NCBI GenBank assembly: GCA_022705325.1
Contig: JAKJER010000016.1
Span: forward strand, 1-64,000
Direction: 5' to 3'
Length of the DNA stretch: 64,000 nt
Source of the DNA: Planctomycetota bacterium
Lineage (GTDB): Bacteria > Planctomycetota > Phycisphaerae > SM23-33
Below, piece by piece: positions 1 through 9,291 of this stretch. How positions within the stretch are numbered: the first letter of the stretch is position 1; every line of letters begins with the position of its first letter. The position numbers and the translations under genes were made by a program. The notes below the pieces were generated by a model. It did no database searches, was not told the DNA's origin, and saw nothing but the letters and a program-made list of their open reading frames with translations.

Positions 1-3000
1 GGTCCCGCCGGCCTTGACCGAGCCCGCGGCGACGGTCAGGCCGTTGGCGGTGTTGGGCCCGGCCAGCACCAGGCTGCCCGCGCCGCTCTTGGTCAGCGTG
101 CCGCTCCCGCTGATGGGGCCGGTCAGCAGAAGCTCCCCGCCCGCGGCCACGTCGACCGCTCCGCCGCCCGCCGCCAGCGTGATGCTGCGGTTGGTCGAGC
201 CGCCGGCCCCGGTGAAGGCCAGCGTGCCCATGGTGGCGGCCCCGCCCATCGCGATGCTGTTGTTGGAGCCGAGGGGGCCAGTCGTCCCACCGTTGGTGAC
301 CGAGGCCACCTCGATCGTCCCGGCCCGGATGTCGGTGAGGCCGGTGTACGTGTTGGTCGCGTTCAGCCGAAGGGTCCCGGCGCCTGTCTTGGTCAGATTG
401 CCGCCATAAGGCGAATTCTGGAGGACCGCGTTAATCGTCAGGTCCGCCGCTGGGCTGGATGTGGCGTCGGCCACGTCCATCGTCAGGGTGTTGTTCCCGT
501 TGCCGGTGATGTTGATCATGTTGTTCGAGCCGCTTCCAACGTTGATCGTGGAGGGCGTCGTCCCGCCGACCGTGAACGTGCCGGCGAGTTGGAACGTCGG
601 GTAGGTGGTGTTCACGCCGCCGTTCAGCAGGATCGTCCCGCCGTTCATCGACGCGTTCCACAATGTCTGGAAGTACCCGCCGGGCGACAGGGTCCCGCCG
701 GCGTTCACCGTGACCGCCGCGCTGGTGGTCGTGGCGGCGTTGCCCCAGGTGTCATTGCGGCCGAAGGTCAGCGTCCCGCCGTTGTTGATCACCACGCTGT
801 TGCCGGCCAGCGTCCTGCCGTTGCCGCTGAAGATCAGCGTGCCCTGGTCGATCGTGGTCACGCCGGTGTAGGCATTGCTGGCCGTGATGTACAGCGTGCC
901 GGTCCCGAGCTTGGTCAGCCCGCCGTCGGGCGAGCCGGTGCCGTGCGAGAGGGCCTTGCTGATGGTGGCGGTGTAGCCCTGCGTGTCCACGACCAGGCCG
1001 CCCGCGTTGACGTTGGCGGTGACCCCCGAGTTGGGCAGCAGGTCGATGGAGGCGGCCGCCTGGAGGGTGCCGCCGTTGAAGTTGATCGCGGAGCCGGAAC
1101 TGCCGTCGCTGATGGGACGGGCGGTGCTCAATGTCCCGGCGTCCAGGTTCAGCGTGGTGGCCCCGCCGTTGCCGTACGGGTTGAGCCACAACCGGGCCGC
1201 GTCATTGGGGTTGCCCCCGGGGCCCGGCGCGCCCACGTTCACCGTCCCGCCGGCGACTGTGAAGATGCCTCGCCCGTACTGGCCGTTATTCGTGGTGCTC
1301 CCGCCGATCAGCGTCGCCGACCCGCCGTTGCCGATGTTGAGCACCCCGCCGGGGTTGACGATGACCGTGCCGGTCGTGCCCGCTATGCCCGTGCCCACCG
1401 AGAAGATCTGGCCGTCGGCCTGCGTGACCGTGCCGTCGATGGTCAGGACCCCGCCCCCGGTCGCGTTGATCAGCCCGGCGCCGGTGAGCGATCCGCTCGC
1501 CGCGACGTTCAGCGTGCCGTTCTGGACCAGGGTCGAGCCGGCGTACGTGCTGGCGCCGCTCAGGACCATCTTGCCCGCGCCGGTCTTGATCAGCCCGCCG
1601 GTGTTGTAGACCTCGTCGAGCAGCGACGCCGAGACGATCAGGTCCGCCGTCGGATCGCCCGTCGAGGCGACGTTGAACGTGGTGGACGGGATGGTCGTCC
1701 CGCCCAGGTGGATGCCGGCGTTGGTGGTCCCGGTGGCGGTGATGAACGACCCGGACGTGCCGTCGACCGTAATGGTGCCGCGCAGGTTGAACGCCTGGTA
1801 GCCGGCTGCCGCCCCGCTGTCGGCGTTCAGCGTTCCGCCGTTGCGGAGGGTGACGTCGCCGATGGACATGAACCGCCCGCTGCCGTTGGTGATTGTCCCG
1901 CCGTCGGCGATGAGCGTCACCGGCGTCTTGTACTGGTAGGAGCCCATCGCGTCGGAGGCGTCGAAGACGAGCGTGCCGCCGTTGCTGACGGTGACCGTGC
2001 GCCCACCGACGGTCATGTTGCCCAGGCCCGTGGCGGTGGGGCTGGTGTTGTTGGCCGGAACGGTATCGATGAGGGTTCCGCCGGTGACCTGAACGTTGCC
2101 GGCGAAGGTGTTGGCGCCGCTGAGCACCATCGTGCCCGCGCCGCTCTTGACCAGGCCGCCGGCCGTGCCGGGATAGTAGTCTTCCAGCACGCCGCTGACG
2201 ATCAGGTCGCTGGCGGCGGCGCCGTCGGCCACGTTGAACGTCGTGCCGGTGGAGTTGAGGTGGAAGCTGCTGTTGGACCCGCTGCTGGTGAGGTAGGACG
2301 GGTTGGCCGCCGCGACGGTGGTGACGGTGTTCCTGAAGAGGAACGAGTCCCAGGTGGAGTGCCCGGCGTTGGCGGCGATGGTGCCCTCGTTGAGCACCAC
2401 CGGCCCCAGGGGGGTGAACCAGCCGGCTGAGTTGGTGACCGTCCCGCCGTTGACGGTGATGGTAACCTGCGGGTTGGCCGAGGCGTTGCCGAACGTGTCG
2501 TGGCGGGCGAAGCGAAGCGTGCCGTTGGATTCGACGACGATCTGCCCGACTGCCGTCCCGCCGCTGTAGGCCGACCCGCCGCCGGTGAACTCCAGCACGC
2601 CCTGCGAGACTGTGGTCTGGCCGGTGTAGGTGCTGGAACCGGTCAGAGTGAGCGTGCCGTCGCCGGTCTTGGTCAGCCCGCCGTCCCCGGCCGAGCCGAG
2701 CAAGGGCCTGCTGACGGTGATGTTGTAGCCGGCGGTGTCGAGCGTCGCGCCGCCGCCCAGCACGTTGAGGTTCATGTTGGCGATGTTGGTGAAGGAGGTG
2801 TTGTTGTTGCGGGCGCGGATCGTCCCGCCGTCGAGGTTGACGTTGACGGTGCCGGTGGCGGTCGAGTGGAAGGCATACAGCGAGAGCGTCCCGCCGTTGA
2901 GGTTGATCGTGGACGTGCCGGTGCCCGTCCACAGCAGCCCCAGGCCGGGATCGCTGTAGCTGCCCTGTCCGGGCGCGCCGAGATTGATTTCCCCGTCGTT

Positions 3001-4320
3001 GAGCGTGAGCGCAGCGACGCTGGAGGCGTTGTTGGCGGCCATCAGGATCCGCCCGGGCACGTTCAGGGCCCCGCCGTTGACCGTCAGCGAGCCGTTGGCG
3101 GCGCCGTTGGTGCCCAGTCGGATGCTGCCGTTGCTGCCGCTGGTCAGGACGTTGAGGGTGCCCGAATCCAGCGTCAGGCTGCCCGTCCCGCCGTTCTCGC
3201 CGATGTCGCAGGAGTTGCTGTACCCGTTCGCGTAGAACGTCGCGGCGCCTGCGCCCATGTCGAAGATCATGCTGCCGTTGTTGCCGGCCCCGCCGCCGAC
3301 GATGAAGCGCGTGCCGCTCGCCGAGCCGGTCATCGAGCCGGTCACCCTCAGCGTGCCGCTGCGGACAACGGTATTGCCCGTGTAGGCGTTGGCGCCGCTC
3401 AGGGTGAGCGTGCCGGCGCCGAGCTTGGTCAGCCCGCCGCCGGGCGAGCCGGTGTCCGCGACGAGGGCCGTGCCCACGCCGATGTTGTAGCCGTTGGTGT
3501 CGAAGATCGCCCCGCCCGCCTGCACGCGGGTGGTGTACGTGCCTACGCCGGTGCCGGCGGAGTTGGTGAAGAAGATCGCGTTGTCGCCCCGCGCCTGGAC
3601 GGTGGCGCCGTTGAAGTTGACCAGCGTCTTGGCGGCGTCGGTGCTGTCGGACTGGAAGGAGTAGAGGCTCAGCAGCCCGCCGTTGAGGTTGAGGCTCGTC
3701 GTGCCCGTGCCGACGCGAAGCACGCCGTACTGGTCGCCGCCCAGACCCACCGCGCCGCCGGTGCCCACGTTGACCGTCCCGCCGTTGAGCGTCAGCGTGC
3801 CGAAATTGGCGGTGTTGTTGGCGCCGATGAGCGCTCGGCTGCCGACGTTGATCGTCGCGCCAGTGTTGACGGTCACGGTGCCGGTGGCCGTGGCGGCGTT
3901 GCAGCCGATGTTGAGCCCGGCCGCCCCGGTCAGGGTGATCGTGCCCGCGTTCATGGTCAGCGTGCCGGTCCCGCGGTCGACGCCGACGTAGTTGGCCGAG
4001 CCGAAGTTGTTCCCTCCGAACGTGAGCGTGCCGGCCCCCGCGTTCATCGTCAGGCTGCCGTTGCCCCCGCTCTGATAGCCGATCAGAAAGCGGGTGGTCG
4101 TGGTATATCCCGTTGCGGTGTTGTAGACGGCCGAGGCGGTGTTGGACTGGCCGATCCTCGGCTCGTCGTTGTTGCCGTCGCCGGGGATCAGGCTCGTGCT
4201 CCAGTTGGAGGCGGTCGCGTAATCGGAGTTGGGGGTGGTGGTGAAGTAGGCCGTAGCGGCCAGCAGAGGACACGACGAAACCAGTACAGCCAGAACCATG
4301 ACAATGGATCCGCGCTTCAT
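1..4320 (-). CDS. Secreted autotransporter-associated beta-strand repeat (PATR) protein, partial (C-terminal end outside the window)
   Basis: The frame starting with ATG at 4320 stays open for 1440 codons to the window edge, so only the N-terminal part is visible. It opens with a signal peptide (MKRGSIVMVLAVLVSSCPLLAATA) and continues as Gly/Thr/Asn/Ser-rich sequence. The repeats read like 'GLTKLGAGTLTLSGANAYTGNT', the signature of the autotransporter-associated beta-strand repeat (PATR), recurring roughly every 150-200 residues among degenerate 'GTLTLNGGTVNVG' coils. The expected fold is a long secreted beta-helix, displayed or released at the surface, possibly with a C-terminal sorting or autotransporter domain beyond the edge. 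The start has a good Shine-Dalgarno (AAGGAG about 9 nt upstream). The repeats create very long open frames on the other strand and in other frames; these are compositional shadows. The ligand is unknown; adhesion or matrix is an inference. Confidence 0.9.
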   Translation of the reverse strand, partial: MKRGSIVMVLAVLVSSCPLLAATAYFTTTPNSDYATASNWSTSLIPGDGNNDEPRIGQSNTASAVYNTATGYTTTTRFLIGYQSGGNGSLTMNAGAGTLTFGGNNFGSANYVGVDRGTGTLTMNAGTITLTGAAGLNIGCNAATATGTVTVNTGATINVGSRALIGANNTANFGTLTLNGGTVNVGTGGAVGLGGDQYGVLRVGTGTTSLNLNGGLLSLYSFQSDSTDAAKTLVNFNGATVQARGDNAIFFTNSAGTGVGTYTTRVQAGGAIFDTNGYNIGVGTALVADTGSPGGGLTKLGAGTLTLSGANAYTGNTVVRSGTLRVTGSMTGSASGTRFIVGGGAGNNGSMIFDMGAGAATFYANGYSNSCDIGENGGTGSLTLDSGTLNVLTSGSNGSIRLGTNGAANGSLTVNGGALNVPGRILMAANNASSVAALTLNDGEINLGAPGQGSYSDPGLGLLWTGTGTSTINLNGGTLSLYAFHSTATGTVNVNLDGGTIRARNNNTSFTNIANMNLNVLGGGATLDTAGYNITVSRPLLGSAGDGGLTKTGDGTLTLTGSSTYTGQTTVSQGVLEFTGGGSAYSGGTAVGQIVVESNGTLRFARHDTFGNASANPQVTITVNGGTVTNSAGWFTPLGPVVLNEGTIAANAGHSTWDSFLFRNTVTTVAAANPSYLTSSGSNSSFHLNSTGTTFNVADGAAASDLIVSGVLEDYYPGTAGGLVKSGAGTMVLSGANTFAGNVQVTGGTLIDTVPANNTSPTATGLGNMTVGGRTVTVSNGGTLVFDASDAMGSYQYKTPVTLIADGGTITNGSGRFMSIGDVTLRNGGTLNADSGAAAGYQAFNLRGTITVDGTSGSFITATGTTNAGIHLGGTTIPSTTFNVASTGDPTADLIVSASLLDEVYNTGGLIKTGAGKMVLSGASTYAGSTLVQNGTLNVAASGSLTGAGLINATGGGVLTIDGTVTQADGQIFSVGTGIAGTTGTVIVNPGGVLNIGNGGSATLIGGSTTNNGQYGRGIFTVAGGTVNVGAPGPGGNPNDAARLWLNPYGNGGATTLNLDAGTLSTARPISDGSSGSAINFNGGTLQAAASIDLLPNSGVTANVNAGGLVVDTQGYTATISKALSHGTGSPDGGLTKLGTGTLYITASNAYTGVTTIDQGTLIFSGNGRTLAGNSVVINNGGTLTFGRNDTWGNAATTTSAAVTVNAGGTLSPGGYFQTLWNASMNGGTILLNGGVNTTYPTFQLAGTFTVGGTTPSTINVGSGSNNMINITGNGNNTLTMDVADATSSPAADLTINAVLQNSPYGGNLTKTGAGTLRLNATNTYTGLTDIRAGTIEVASVTNGGTTGPLGSNNSIAMGGAATMGTLAFTGAGGSTNRSITLAAGGGAVDVAAGGELLLTGPISGSGTLTKSGAGSLVLAGPNTANGLTVAAGSVKAGGT

Positions 4321-4462
4321 GGGATGTCTCCTTCAGTTTCCGCTTCCGGCGAACCGGAAAAGCAGACGAATTCCTCACACTCGTCAGGGCCCTTTGGACG
4401 GGCCCGCCGTGGACCGGAAATGCAACACAAATGCCCCACAGGGCATTCTGCAGCCACTATCA

Positions 4463-4490
4463 AGTCTACGACGTTTGCCCCGGCTGTCAA
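4463..4490 (-). promoter_or_regulatory. Sigma-70-type promoter of the PATR gene
   Basis: Minus-strand -35 TTGACA (4485-4490) and -10 TAGACT (4463-4468) are separated by 16 nt. The predicted transcript start near 4456 would give a 5' UTR of about 135 nt before the ATG at 4320. Sequence match only. Confidence 0.5.
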
Positions 4491-4582
4491 GGCTGAACTG
4501 CCCTGCGGTTTTGTTGGAATTCTCCGCCCGCAGTGGAGTTAAACCTCTCAGCCCCACGGGGCCATGATCAAGGAGACCCGCC

Positions 4583-5767
4583 ATGTCGGACGCAGCCGTC
4601 GATCGTCGCTCGTTTCTGGGCAGCCTGGGGGCCGGTTCGCTGGGAGCTGCGATGGCTGGCCACCTGGCGGGCCAGGCGCTGTCGGCGGGGCCCAAACCGG
4701 CCCGCAAGTGGGAGCCCGTCAGCGACCGCAAGATCCGCTTCGGGATCGTGGGCTTCGGGCACTGCCAGTTCGGGGCGGCCTTCAGCTTCCAGAACCATCC
4801 CAACGTGGAGGTGGTGGCCGTCAGCGACCTGATCCCCGAGCGGTGCAAGGGCCTGATGCAGGCCTGCCGCTGCTCCAAGTCGTATCCGTCGCTGGAGGAG
4901 TTGATCAAGGACCCGAAGATCGAGGCGGTGTTCGTGGCCACCGACGCCCCCAGCCACGCCCGCCATTGCATGGAGGTGCTCAAGAGCGGCCAGCACGTGA
5001 TGACGGCGGTGCCGGCGGCGTTCGGGTCGATCGAGGACGCCGAGCAGCTCCTGGAGGTGGTCAAGAAGACGGGCCTGAAGTACCAGATGGCCGAGACGAG
5101 CTGCTTCCGCCCGGACAACTACGCCATGCGGACGCTCTACCGCGCGGGCGCCTTCGGCACGCTGGTGTACAGCGAGGGCGAGTACTATCACTACCACACC
5201 ACGCCGATTCCGTCGTACAAGGGCTGGCGAGTGGGCCTGCCGCCGCTGTGGTACCCGACGCACTCGACGGCCTACTACGTGGGCGTGACGGGCAAGCGGT
5301 TCACGTCGGTCTCGTGCAGGGGATTCAAGGGCGCGTTCGACGCGTTCAAGCCGGGCGCCAACCGCTATAACAACTCCTTCGCCGACGAGATCGCGCTGTT
5401 TGCCACCAGCGAGGGCGGCGCCTCGCGGATGCTGGTGAGCTGGACCGTCTTCAACCGCATCGAGGAAACCGGGCGGGTGTTCGGCTCGAAGGGCTCGATG
5501 GACGCGACCATGAAGTACCGCGGGGGCGGGCACAACCTGCCCGACGTCTCGCTGCCGCCCCTGCCGCCCGGCGTGAACCCGGGCGGGCACGGCGGCTCGC
5601 ACGGGCAGCTCTGCCACGAGTTCGTGTCTGCCATCCTCGAGAACCGCCAGCCGCTGGTCAACGTCTACGAGGCCCTGGCCATGACCGTGCCGGGCATCGT
5701 CGCCCACCAGTCGGCCCTCAAGGACGGCGAGACGCTCAAAGTGCCGCAATACGACCCGCCCACATAG
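4583..5767 (+). CDS. Tat-exported Gfo/Idh/MocA family oxidoreductase
   Basis: 394 residues. A twin-arginine signal (DRRSFLG, then a Gly/Ala-rich hydrophobic stretch, residues about 8-34) predicts folded export with bound cofactor. A Rossmann dinucleotide site follows (IRFGIVGFGHCQFG, about residues 49-62, then an acidic VSD after strand 2), and then a Gfo/Idh/MocA C-terminal alpha/beta domain. The family oxidises or reduces sugars and inositols with NAD(P). The usual 'EKP' motif is replaced here by 'TAVPAAF', so the catalytic lysine seen in many members is absent and the reaction may differ. Start supported by AAGGAGA about 9 nt upstream. Transcribed divergently from the PATR gene. Such Tat-type members are common next to sulfatases in planctomycete sugar loci, which fits the neighbours. 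Confidence 0.9.
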   Translation: MSDAAVDRRSFLGSLGAGSLGAAMAGHLAGQALSAGPKPARKWEPVSDRKIRFGIVGFGHCQFGAAFSFQNHPNVEVVAVSDLIPERCKGLMQACRCSKSYPSLEELIKDPKIEAVFVATDAPSHARHCMEVLKSGQHVMTAVPAAFGSIEDAEQLLEVVKKTGLKYQMAETSCFRPDNYAMRTLYRAGAFGTLVYSEGEYYHYHTTPIPSYKGWRVGLPPLWYPTHSTAYYVGVTGKRFTSVSCRGFKGAFDAFKPGANRYNNSFADEIALFATSEGGASRMLVSWTVFNRIEETGRVFGSKGSMDATMKYRGGGHNLPDVSLPPLPPGVNPGGHGGSHGQLCHEFVSAILENRQPLVNVYEALAMTVPGIVAHQSALKDGETLKVPQYDPPT

Positions 5768-5829
5768 ATGCGGCGAGCGGCGCGTTGGGCCGGCGGGCAA
5801 GGACTTGTTTGCGGGCGGGTCCAGGTCGC

Positions 5830-8112
5830 TCATTCCCGCTGAAGCGTCGTCTTGCCAGGCCCGGCCTGGAACCACGCCGTGCCGCTGTCACTGGGGACGG
5901 TGATCGTCTGCCTGGCGCCGCCGGCGGGGCGGAGCGACCACTGCCCCGCCTCCAGGTCCGTCACCAGGCAGCGCGTCCTGTTCGGGCCGGTCAGCTCCAC
6001 GGTCACGGCCCGGCCGCTTCGGCGCAGGTCTCGGCGCGATAGCACTACCCACGTGTCAGCAGTGCCTCCGTCAGGTGGGGCGGAGTCGGCCCGGGCCGAC
6101 AAGCGCACGCCGACGCGCTCGCCCGCGTCGATGCGAGAGGCCGCCAGGCGGCCGCCGCTTTCGCGGTCGGTCATCTGCATCACCGTCAGGAAGAGGTCCT
6201 CGGCTGAGGGCTTCCTGGGCGACAGCTCGATCCGCCACGTCCCCAGTTCCATGCGGGCCTTGACTTCCTCGCTTGTCTCGGGATCGTTCTTCCAGTTCTG
6301 ACCGTTCGACCAGAACTCCTTGCCGGGCCCGCCGATTCTCTCCACGTCGAGGTTGTCGGGCTCGGGCAGCAAGGCCGACAGCACCAGGCGCCCTGTCTGC
6401 TCGCCGGCGGTGCGGTCCACCACCGCACCGGCCCGCTCCAGTCGAGGCTCCTCCTGCGTGTGCAGGAGCCAGCTCTTCTTGAAGGCGGGATCGGCTGACA
6501 CCACGCGGTCCAGCACGATCATCACAGCCGGCACCTTGGGCTCTGGCAGGTGCAGGAAAACCATCTGTCGTCGCACGTCGCGGACCTTGCTGCTGTAGGC
6601 GGCTGTGATGTCGCCGCTCAGCAGTGTCCAGTCGGGGGCCTTCGCGTCGGGCCCGAAGCCGTGGGCCAGCACCTCTCCCGTGCGATAGCCCTTGGCGGGC
6701 GCCAGCAGGTCCTGGAGGGTCCTGGGCTCGCTCCGCCGGTTGGGCAACCGCTGCCCGCCGTCGTTTCCGTAGCCGGACCTGCCGAACTGCTCGCCTGGGT
6801 CGTGGACCAGCAGGCAGTTATGGGCCACGGTCCGCCAGTAGTAGTTGGAGCAGTGCGGGCTGCCGTAGGCCCCCGACGAGCCCTTGTAGAGACCCGTGTC
6901 CATGGCCAGGGCGCCCTTGTGGTAGATCTGGAAGACCCCGGCGTCCAGGTGCTGGTGGTTGGCGAAGTTGTAAACGTTGACCTTCATCTCCGCGATCGTG
7001 GCGTCCTGGCCCCAGGACGTGCGGGCGATCATCCAGCCGCAGGGCGGGCCGAAGTATCGCGACAGCGGCAGGGCGTCGATGGGTCGGGCTTCGAGCTTCT
7101 CGTCGCGCCACAGGAACTCGAAGATCAGTTCGCCGTCGTCGCTCCTGCCGCCCTGGGCCAGGTGCTGGCTCAGCAGCGCGGGGTCGCCGTAGTAGCTGGC
7201 GATCAGCACGGGCCCCATCCACGCGGGCCAGACCTGCCCGGGGCGGCGGGCGTCGAGGAAGCCGTCGCCCCCGCGCAGACGCTGCCCGTCCGGGCGCGTC
7301 TTGTACACGTACCAGTAGGGCACGTTGCGCTGGGCGGGATTGTACACGTTGCCGGCGCCCAGCCTGTCGAAGATGAACAGCGGGTAGCACTCCCACGAGA
7401 ATCGGTGCGGGCCATATGACGTTCCCTGGTGGTGGGCTCCGCCCGCGTAGAGCCAGTTGCGGGCGGGCACGTGCTCGCCCAGCACCCGTCCGGCGGCGTG
7501 GTCGTACAGGTCCGGGAACTCATCGTAGACGGCGATGCCGGCCGACAGCATGTCGCGCATAATCATTGCCTCCGACGCGTGCCCGGTGACGCTGCCTTGG
7601 CGGGTCGGCGGGTAGCCGCACTCCTGCGTCCCGGCCAGGCGGACCAGCTCGCGGACGAACGCCCGCTTCTGGTCGTCCGTCAGCAGAGGATAGAGCCAGT
7701 CGTACACGATGGCGCCGGTGACCATCCACCGCCCGGTCACGCGGCAGGCGTCCTGGCGGTGGGGCAGCTCAGCCTTGCGCAACAGGCGCAGCGTCTCCTC
7801 GATGGTCGCCCGACCTTTCTCGCGGTCGCCGCCGACGAGGTACTGAAGCGCCTCCCATTCGACGCGATACTGGTCGCTCCTGCGGGCCATGCTCGCCAGC
7901 CGCTGGGCCAGCGGTTTGAGCATCGGATGCTCCAGGCGGGCCTTGAGGGCGGCGACCTGGCTGGCCCGCAGGTACAGCCGCGGATGTTCCGCGGGGGGCA
8001 CGGGCAGGCGAACGCCCCTGACGTCTTTCCAGGCAATCGGCTTCGCCTGGCCGGCCGCGACCGACGCCATCGCCGCGACCAGCAACGCACCAATCAGCCG
8101 CGCAGTCCTCAT
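5830..8112 (-). CDS. Secreted heparinase II/III-like polysaccharide lyase
   Basis: 760 residues with a cleavable signal (MRTARLIGALLVAAMASVAAG). The N-terminal half is an alpha/alpha toroid type domain with 'HPRLYLRASQVAALKARL', typical of alginate/heparin lyases. A His/Glu-bearing segment 'GGAHHQGTSYGPHRFSWECY' lies near residues 225-245. The central beta-sandwich has 'NHQHLDAG' beginning at residue 385, followed by 'FQIYHKGALAMDTGLY', a strong match to the heparinase II/III core that supplies catalytic His and Tyr. Members cleave uronic-acid-containing glycans by beta-elimination, usually in the periplasm or outside. Start chosen by the signal peptide and GGGAG upstream. The sulfatase at 9292 suggests the substrate is sulfated. 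The exact glycan cannot be told from sequence. Confidence 0.88.
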   Translation of the reverse strand: MRTARLIGALLVAAMASVAAGQAKPIAWKDVRGVRLPVPPAEHPRLYLRASQVAALKARLEHPMLKPLAQRLASMARRSDQYRVEWEALQYLVGGDREKGRATIEETLRLLRKAELPHRQDACRVTGRWMVTGAIVYDWLYPLLTDDQKRAFVRELVRLAGTQECGYPPTRQGSVTGHASEAMIMRDMLSAGIAVYDEFPDLYDHAAGRVLGEHVPARNWLYAGGAHHQGTSYGPHRFSWECYPLFIFDRLGAGNVYNPAQRNVPYWYVYKTRPDGQRLRGGDGFLDARRPGQVWPAWMGPVLIASYYGDPALLSQHLAQGGRSDDGELIFEFLWRDEKLEARPIDALPLSRYFGPPCGWMIARTSWGQDATIAEMKVNVYNFANHQHLDAGVFQIYHKGALAMDTGLYKGSSGAYGSPHCSNYYWRTVAHNCLLVHDPGEQFGRSGYGNDGGQRLPNRRSEPRTLQDLLAPAKGYRTGEVLAHGFGPDAKAPDWTLLSGDITAAYSSKVRDVRRQMVFLHLPEPKVPAVMIVLDRVVSADPAFKKSWLLHTQEEPRLERAGAVVDRTAGEQTGRLVLSALLPEPDNLDVERIGGPGKEFWSNGQNWKNDPETSEEVKARMELGTWRIELSPRKPSAEDLFLTVMQMTDRESGGRLAASRIDAGERVGVRLSARADSAPPDGGTADTWVVLSRRDLRRSGRAVTVELTGPNRTRCLVTDLEAGQWSLRPAGGARQTITVPSDSGTAWFQAGPGKTTLQRE

Positions 8113-8270
8113 GGGGTGTCTCCCTGGGTGTCGCAGAGCCTAACGTTGCCGGGGCGGGATTATGGAGGCGGAACTGGAGGCCTCGCGGGGCGCGGATGCG
8201 GGAAGGACGTGCAGCGGTCGGTGGTTGGGGCGCGGGAAGCGGCTCGCCGGTCGCCCGGCCCGTCGAGCGG

Positions 8271-9179
8271 CTAGCTCTTGGCCTGGCCGCCGGCTTTGAG
8301 ATCTTTCATGAACCTCTTGGTCGCCTGCCACCAGCCGGCCTTCTCGCTCCACTTGTGCTTCTTGCTGGACCAGATCACCACGCCGTCGGCGCCGCTGCGG
8401 AAGGCGGACCTGAGCTGGAAGGACCAGAAGGCCTGCGGGATGTCCTTGCCCTTTCGCCCGTGGAACTTGGGCATGAGGAACAGGTAGACGGGCTTGTGAT
8501 GCCGGTGGCCCTGCTGCACCAGCTTGCGGGCGGTGCGGCCCCACATCCGGCGGTTGACGTTGTGGACGTACATCGACGGGAAGAACGCGTCGACGACCTT
8601 CTCGATGGGCCGTTTGAGCGGGGTCAGGTTCGACGGCCCGACGGCGTAGAAGCCGATCTTGCACTTGGGGGCGGCCTCGCGCGCCCACTTGGCGACGTTC
8701 TTCAGGTGCTGGGTGGAGACGTTGTGGTCGGCGCGGTTGGTCTTCTCGATGTCGAACACGACCGGGCCGCCGGTCTTGTCGTACTTGCTCTTCACGCTGG
8801 ACAGGACCCCTTGCTTGGTCTTGGTGTTGTAGCACAGCTCGATGGGCACCAGGCCGTAGCGGGTCAGGTCGTCGGGGCGGCCGCGGTTGTGAATGTGCTC
8901 GTAGACGATGAACGGCTTCTTGCGGTGCAGCCCCTTGTCGCCCGCCGCGTCCGGGCCGGGCCGGTCGGCTTTCCCTTGGGGACGCTTGTCTCGCTTGCCT
9001 TTGGGGGCGGAGTGTTTGTCGTGCTTGCCCTTTGCCCCGGAATGCTTGTCGTGCTTGCCTTTGGCTTCGGGCTTGCGATCTCCGCCCTTCCTGGCGGCGG
9101 CAGACGCCATAGTCATCGGGCAGAGCAACGCCGCCGCGAGCAGGAATGGCCAGAGCCTTCGCGCGATCATGCCTCCCAT
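8271..9179 (-). CDS. Secreted TIM-barrel-like protein with KGKHDKHS repeats (putative glycosidase-like)
   Basis: 302 residues from the ATG at 9179 (an ATG at 9170 is equally possible). Both precede a signal peptide (MIARRLWPFLLAAALLCPMTMASA). Next come three tandem copies of a basic repeat of about 11 residues (KGKHDKHS type, residues about 37-70), then a compact domain of about 230 residues. Segments such as 'GGPVVFDIE', 'KIGFYAVGP', 'DAFFPSMYVHN', 'KPVYLFLMPKFHG' and 'GADGVVIWS' are strung out like successive beta-strand ends of a TIM barrel, resembling hyaluronidase or GH-type barrels. The Glu in 'FDIE' is a candidate catalytic residue. No family assignment is certain. The Lys/His repeat could bind an anionic polysaccharide or metal. 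It sits between the lyase and the divergently transcribed sulfatase. Confidence 0.75.
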   Translation of the reverse strand: MGGMIARRLWPFLLAAALLCPMTMASAAARKGGDRKPEAKGKHDKHSGAKGKHDKHSAPKGKRDKRPQGKADRPGPDAAGDKGLHRKKPFIVYEHIHNRGRPDDLTRYGLVPIELCYNTKTKQGVLSSVKSKYDKTGGPVVFDIEKTNRADHNVSTQHLKNVAKWAREAAPKCKIGFYAVGPSNLTPLKRPIEKVVDAFFPSMYVHNVNRRMWGRTARKLVQQGHRHHKPVYLFLMPKFHGRKGKDIPQAFWSFQLRSAFRSGADGVVIWSSKKHKWSEKAGWWQATKRFMKDLKAGGQAKS

Positions 9180-9291
9180 TCTATCTGTGGGCTTATCTCT
9201 CGGGGAACGAAAATCACCGCCCGCGTTTCGGCATTTCACGCCCCTTGCACCGGGGTCGGCCGGGGGCGATACTGGGCGCAACGAGGTGCCT

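Noticed and set aside
1286..4378. Open frame of 1030 codons, minus strand, over the PATR gene
   Set aside because: Wrong frame. It reads as Arg/His/Gln-rich noise. The frame from 4320 has a signal peptide, a Shine-Dalgarno and repeats of a known family.
589..4542. Long plus-strand frames of 613 and 680 codons (589-2430, 2500-4542)
   Set aside because: Antisense to the repeat region. They are Val/Ala/Gly/Arg-rich with no motif and have no ribosome site.
8908..9291. N-terminal extension of the sulfatase upstream of 9292
   Set aside because: The extension overlaps the divergent gene and lacks any signal; the Tat signal fixes the start at 9292.
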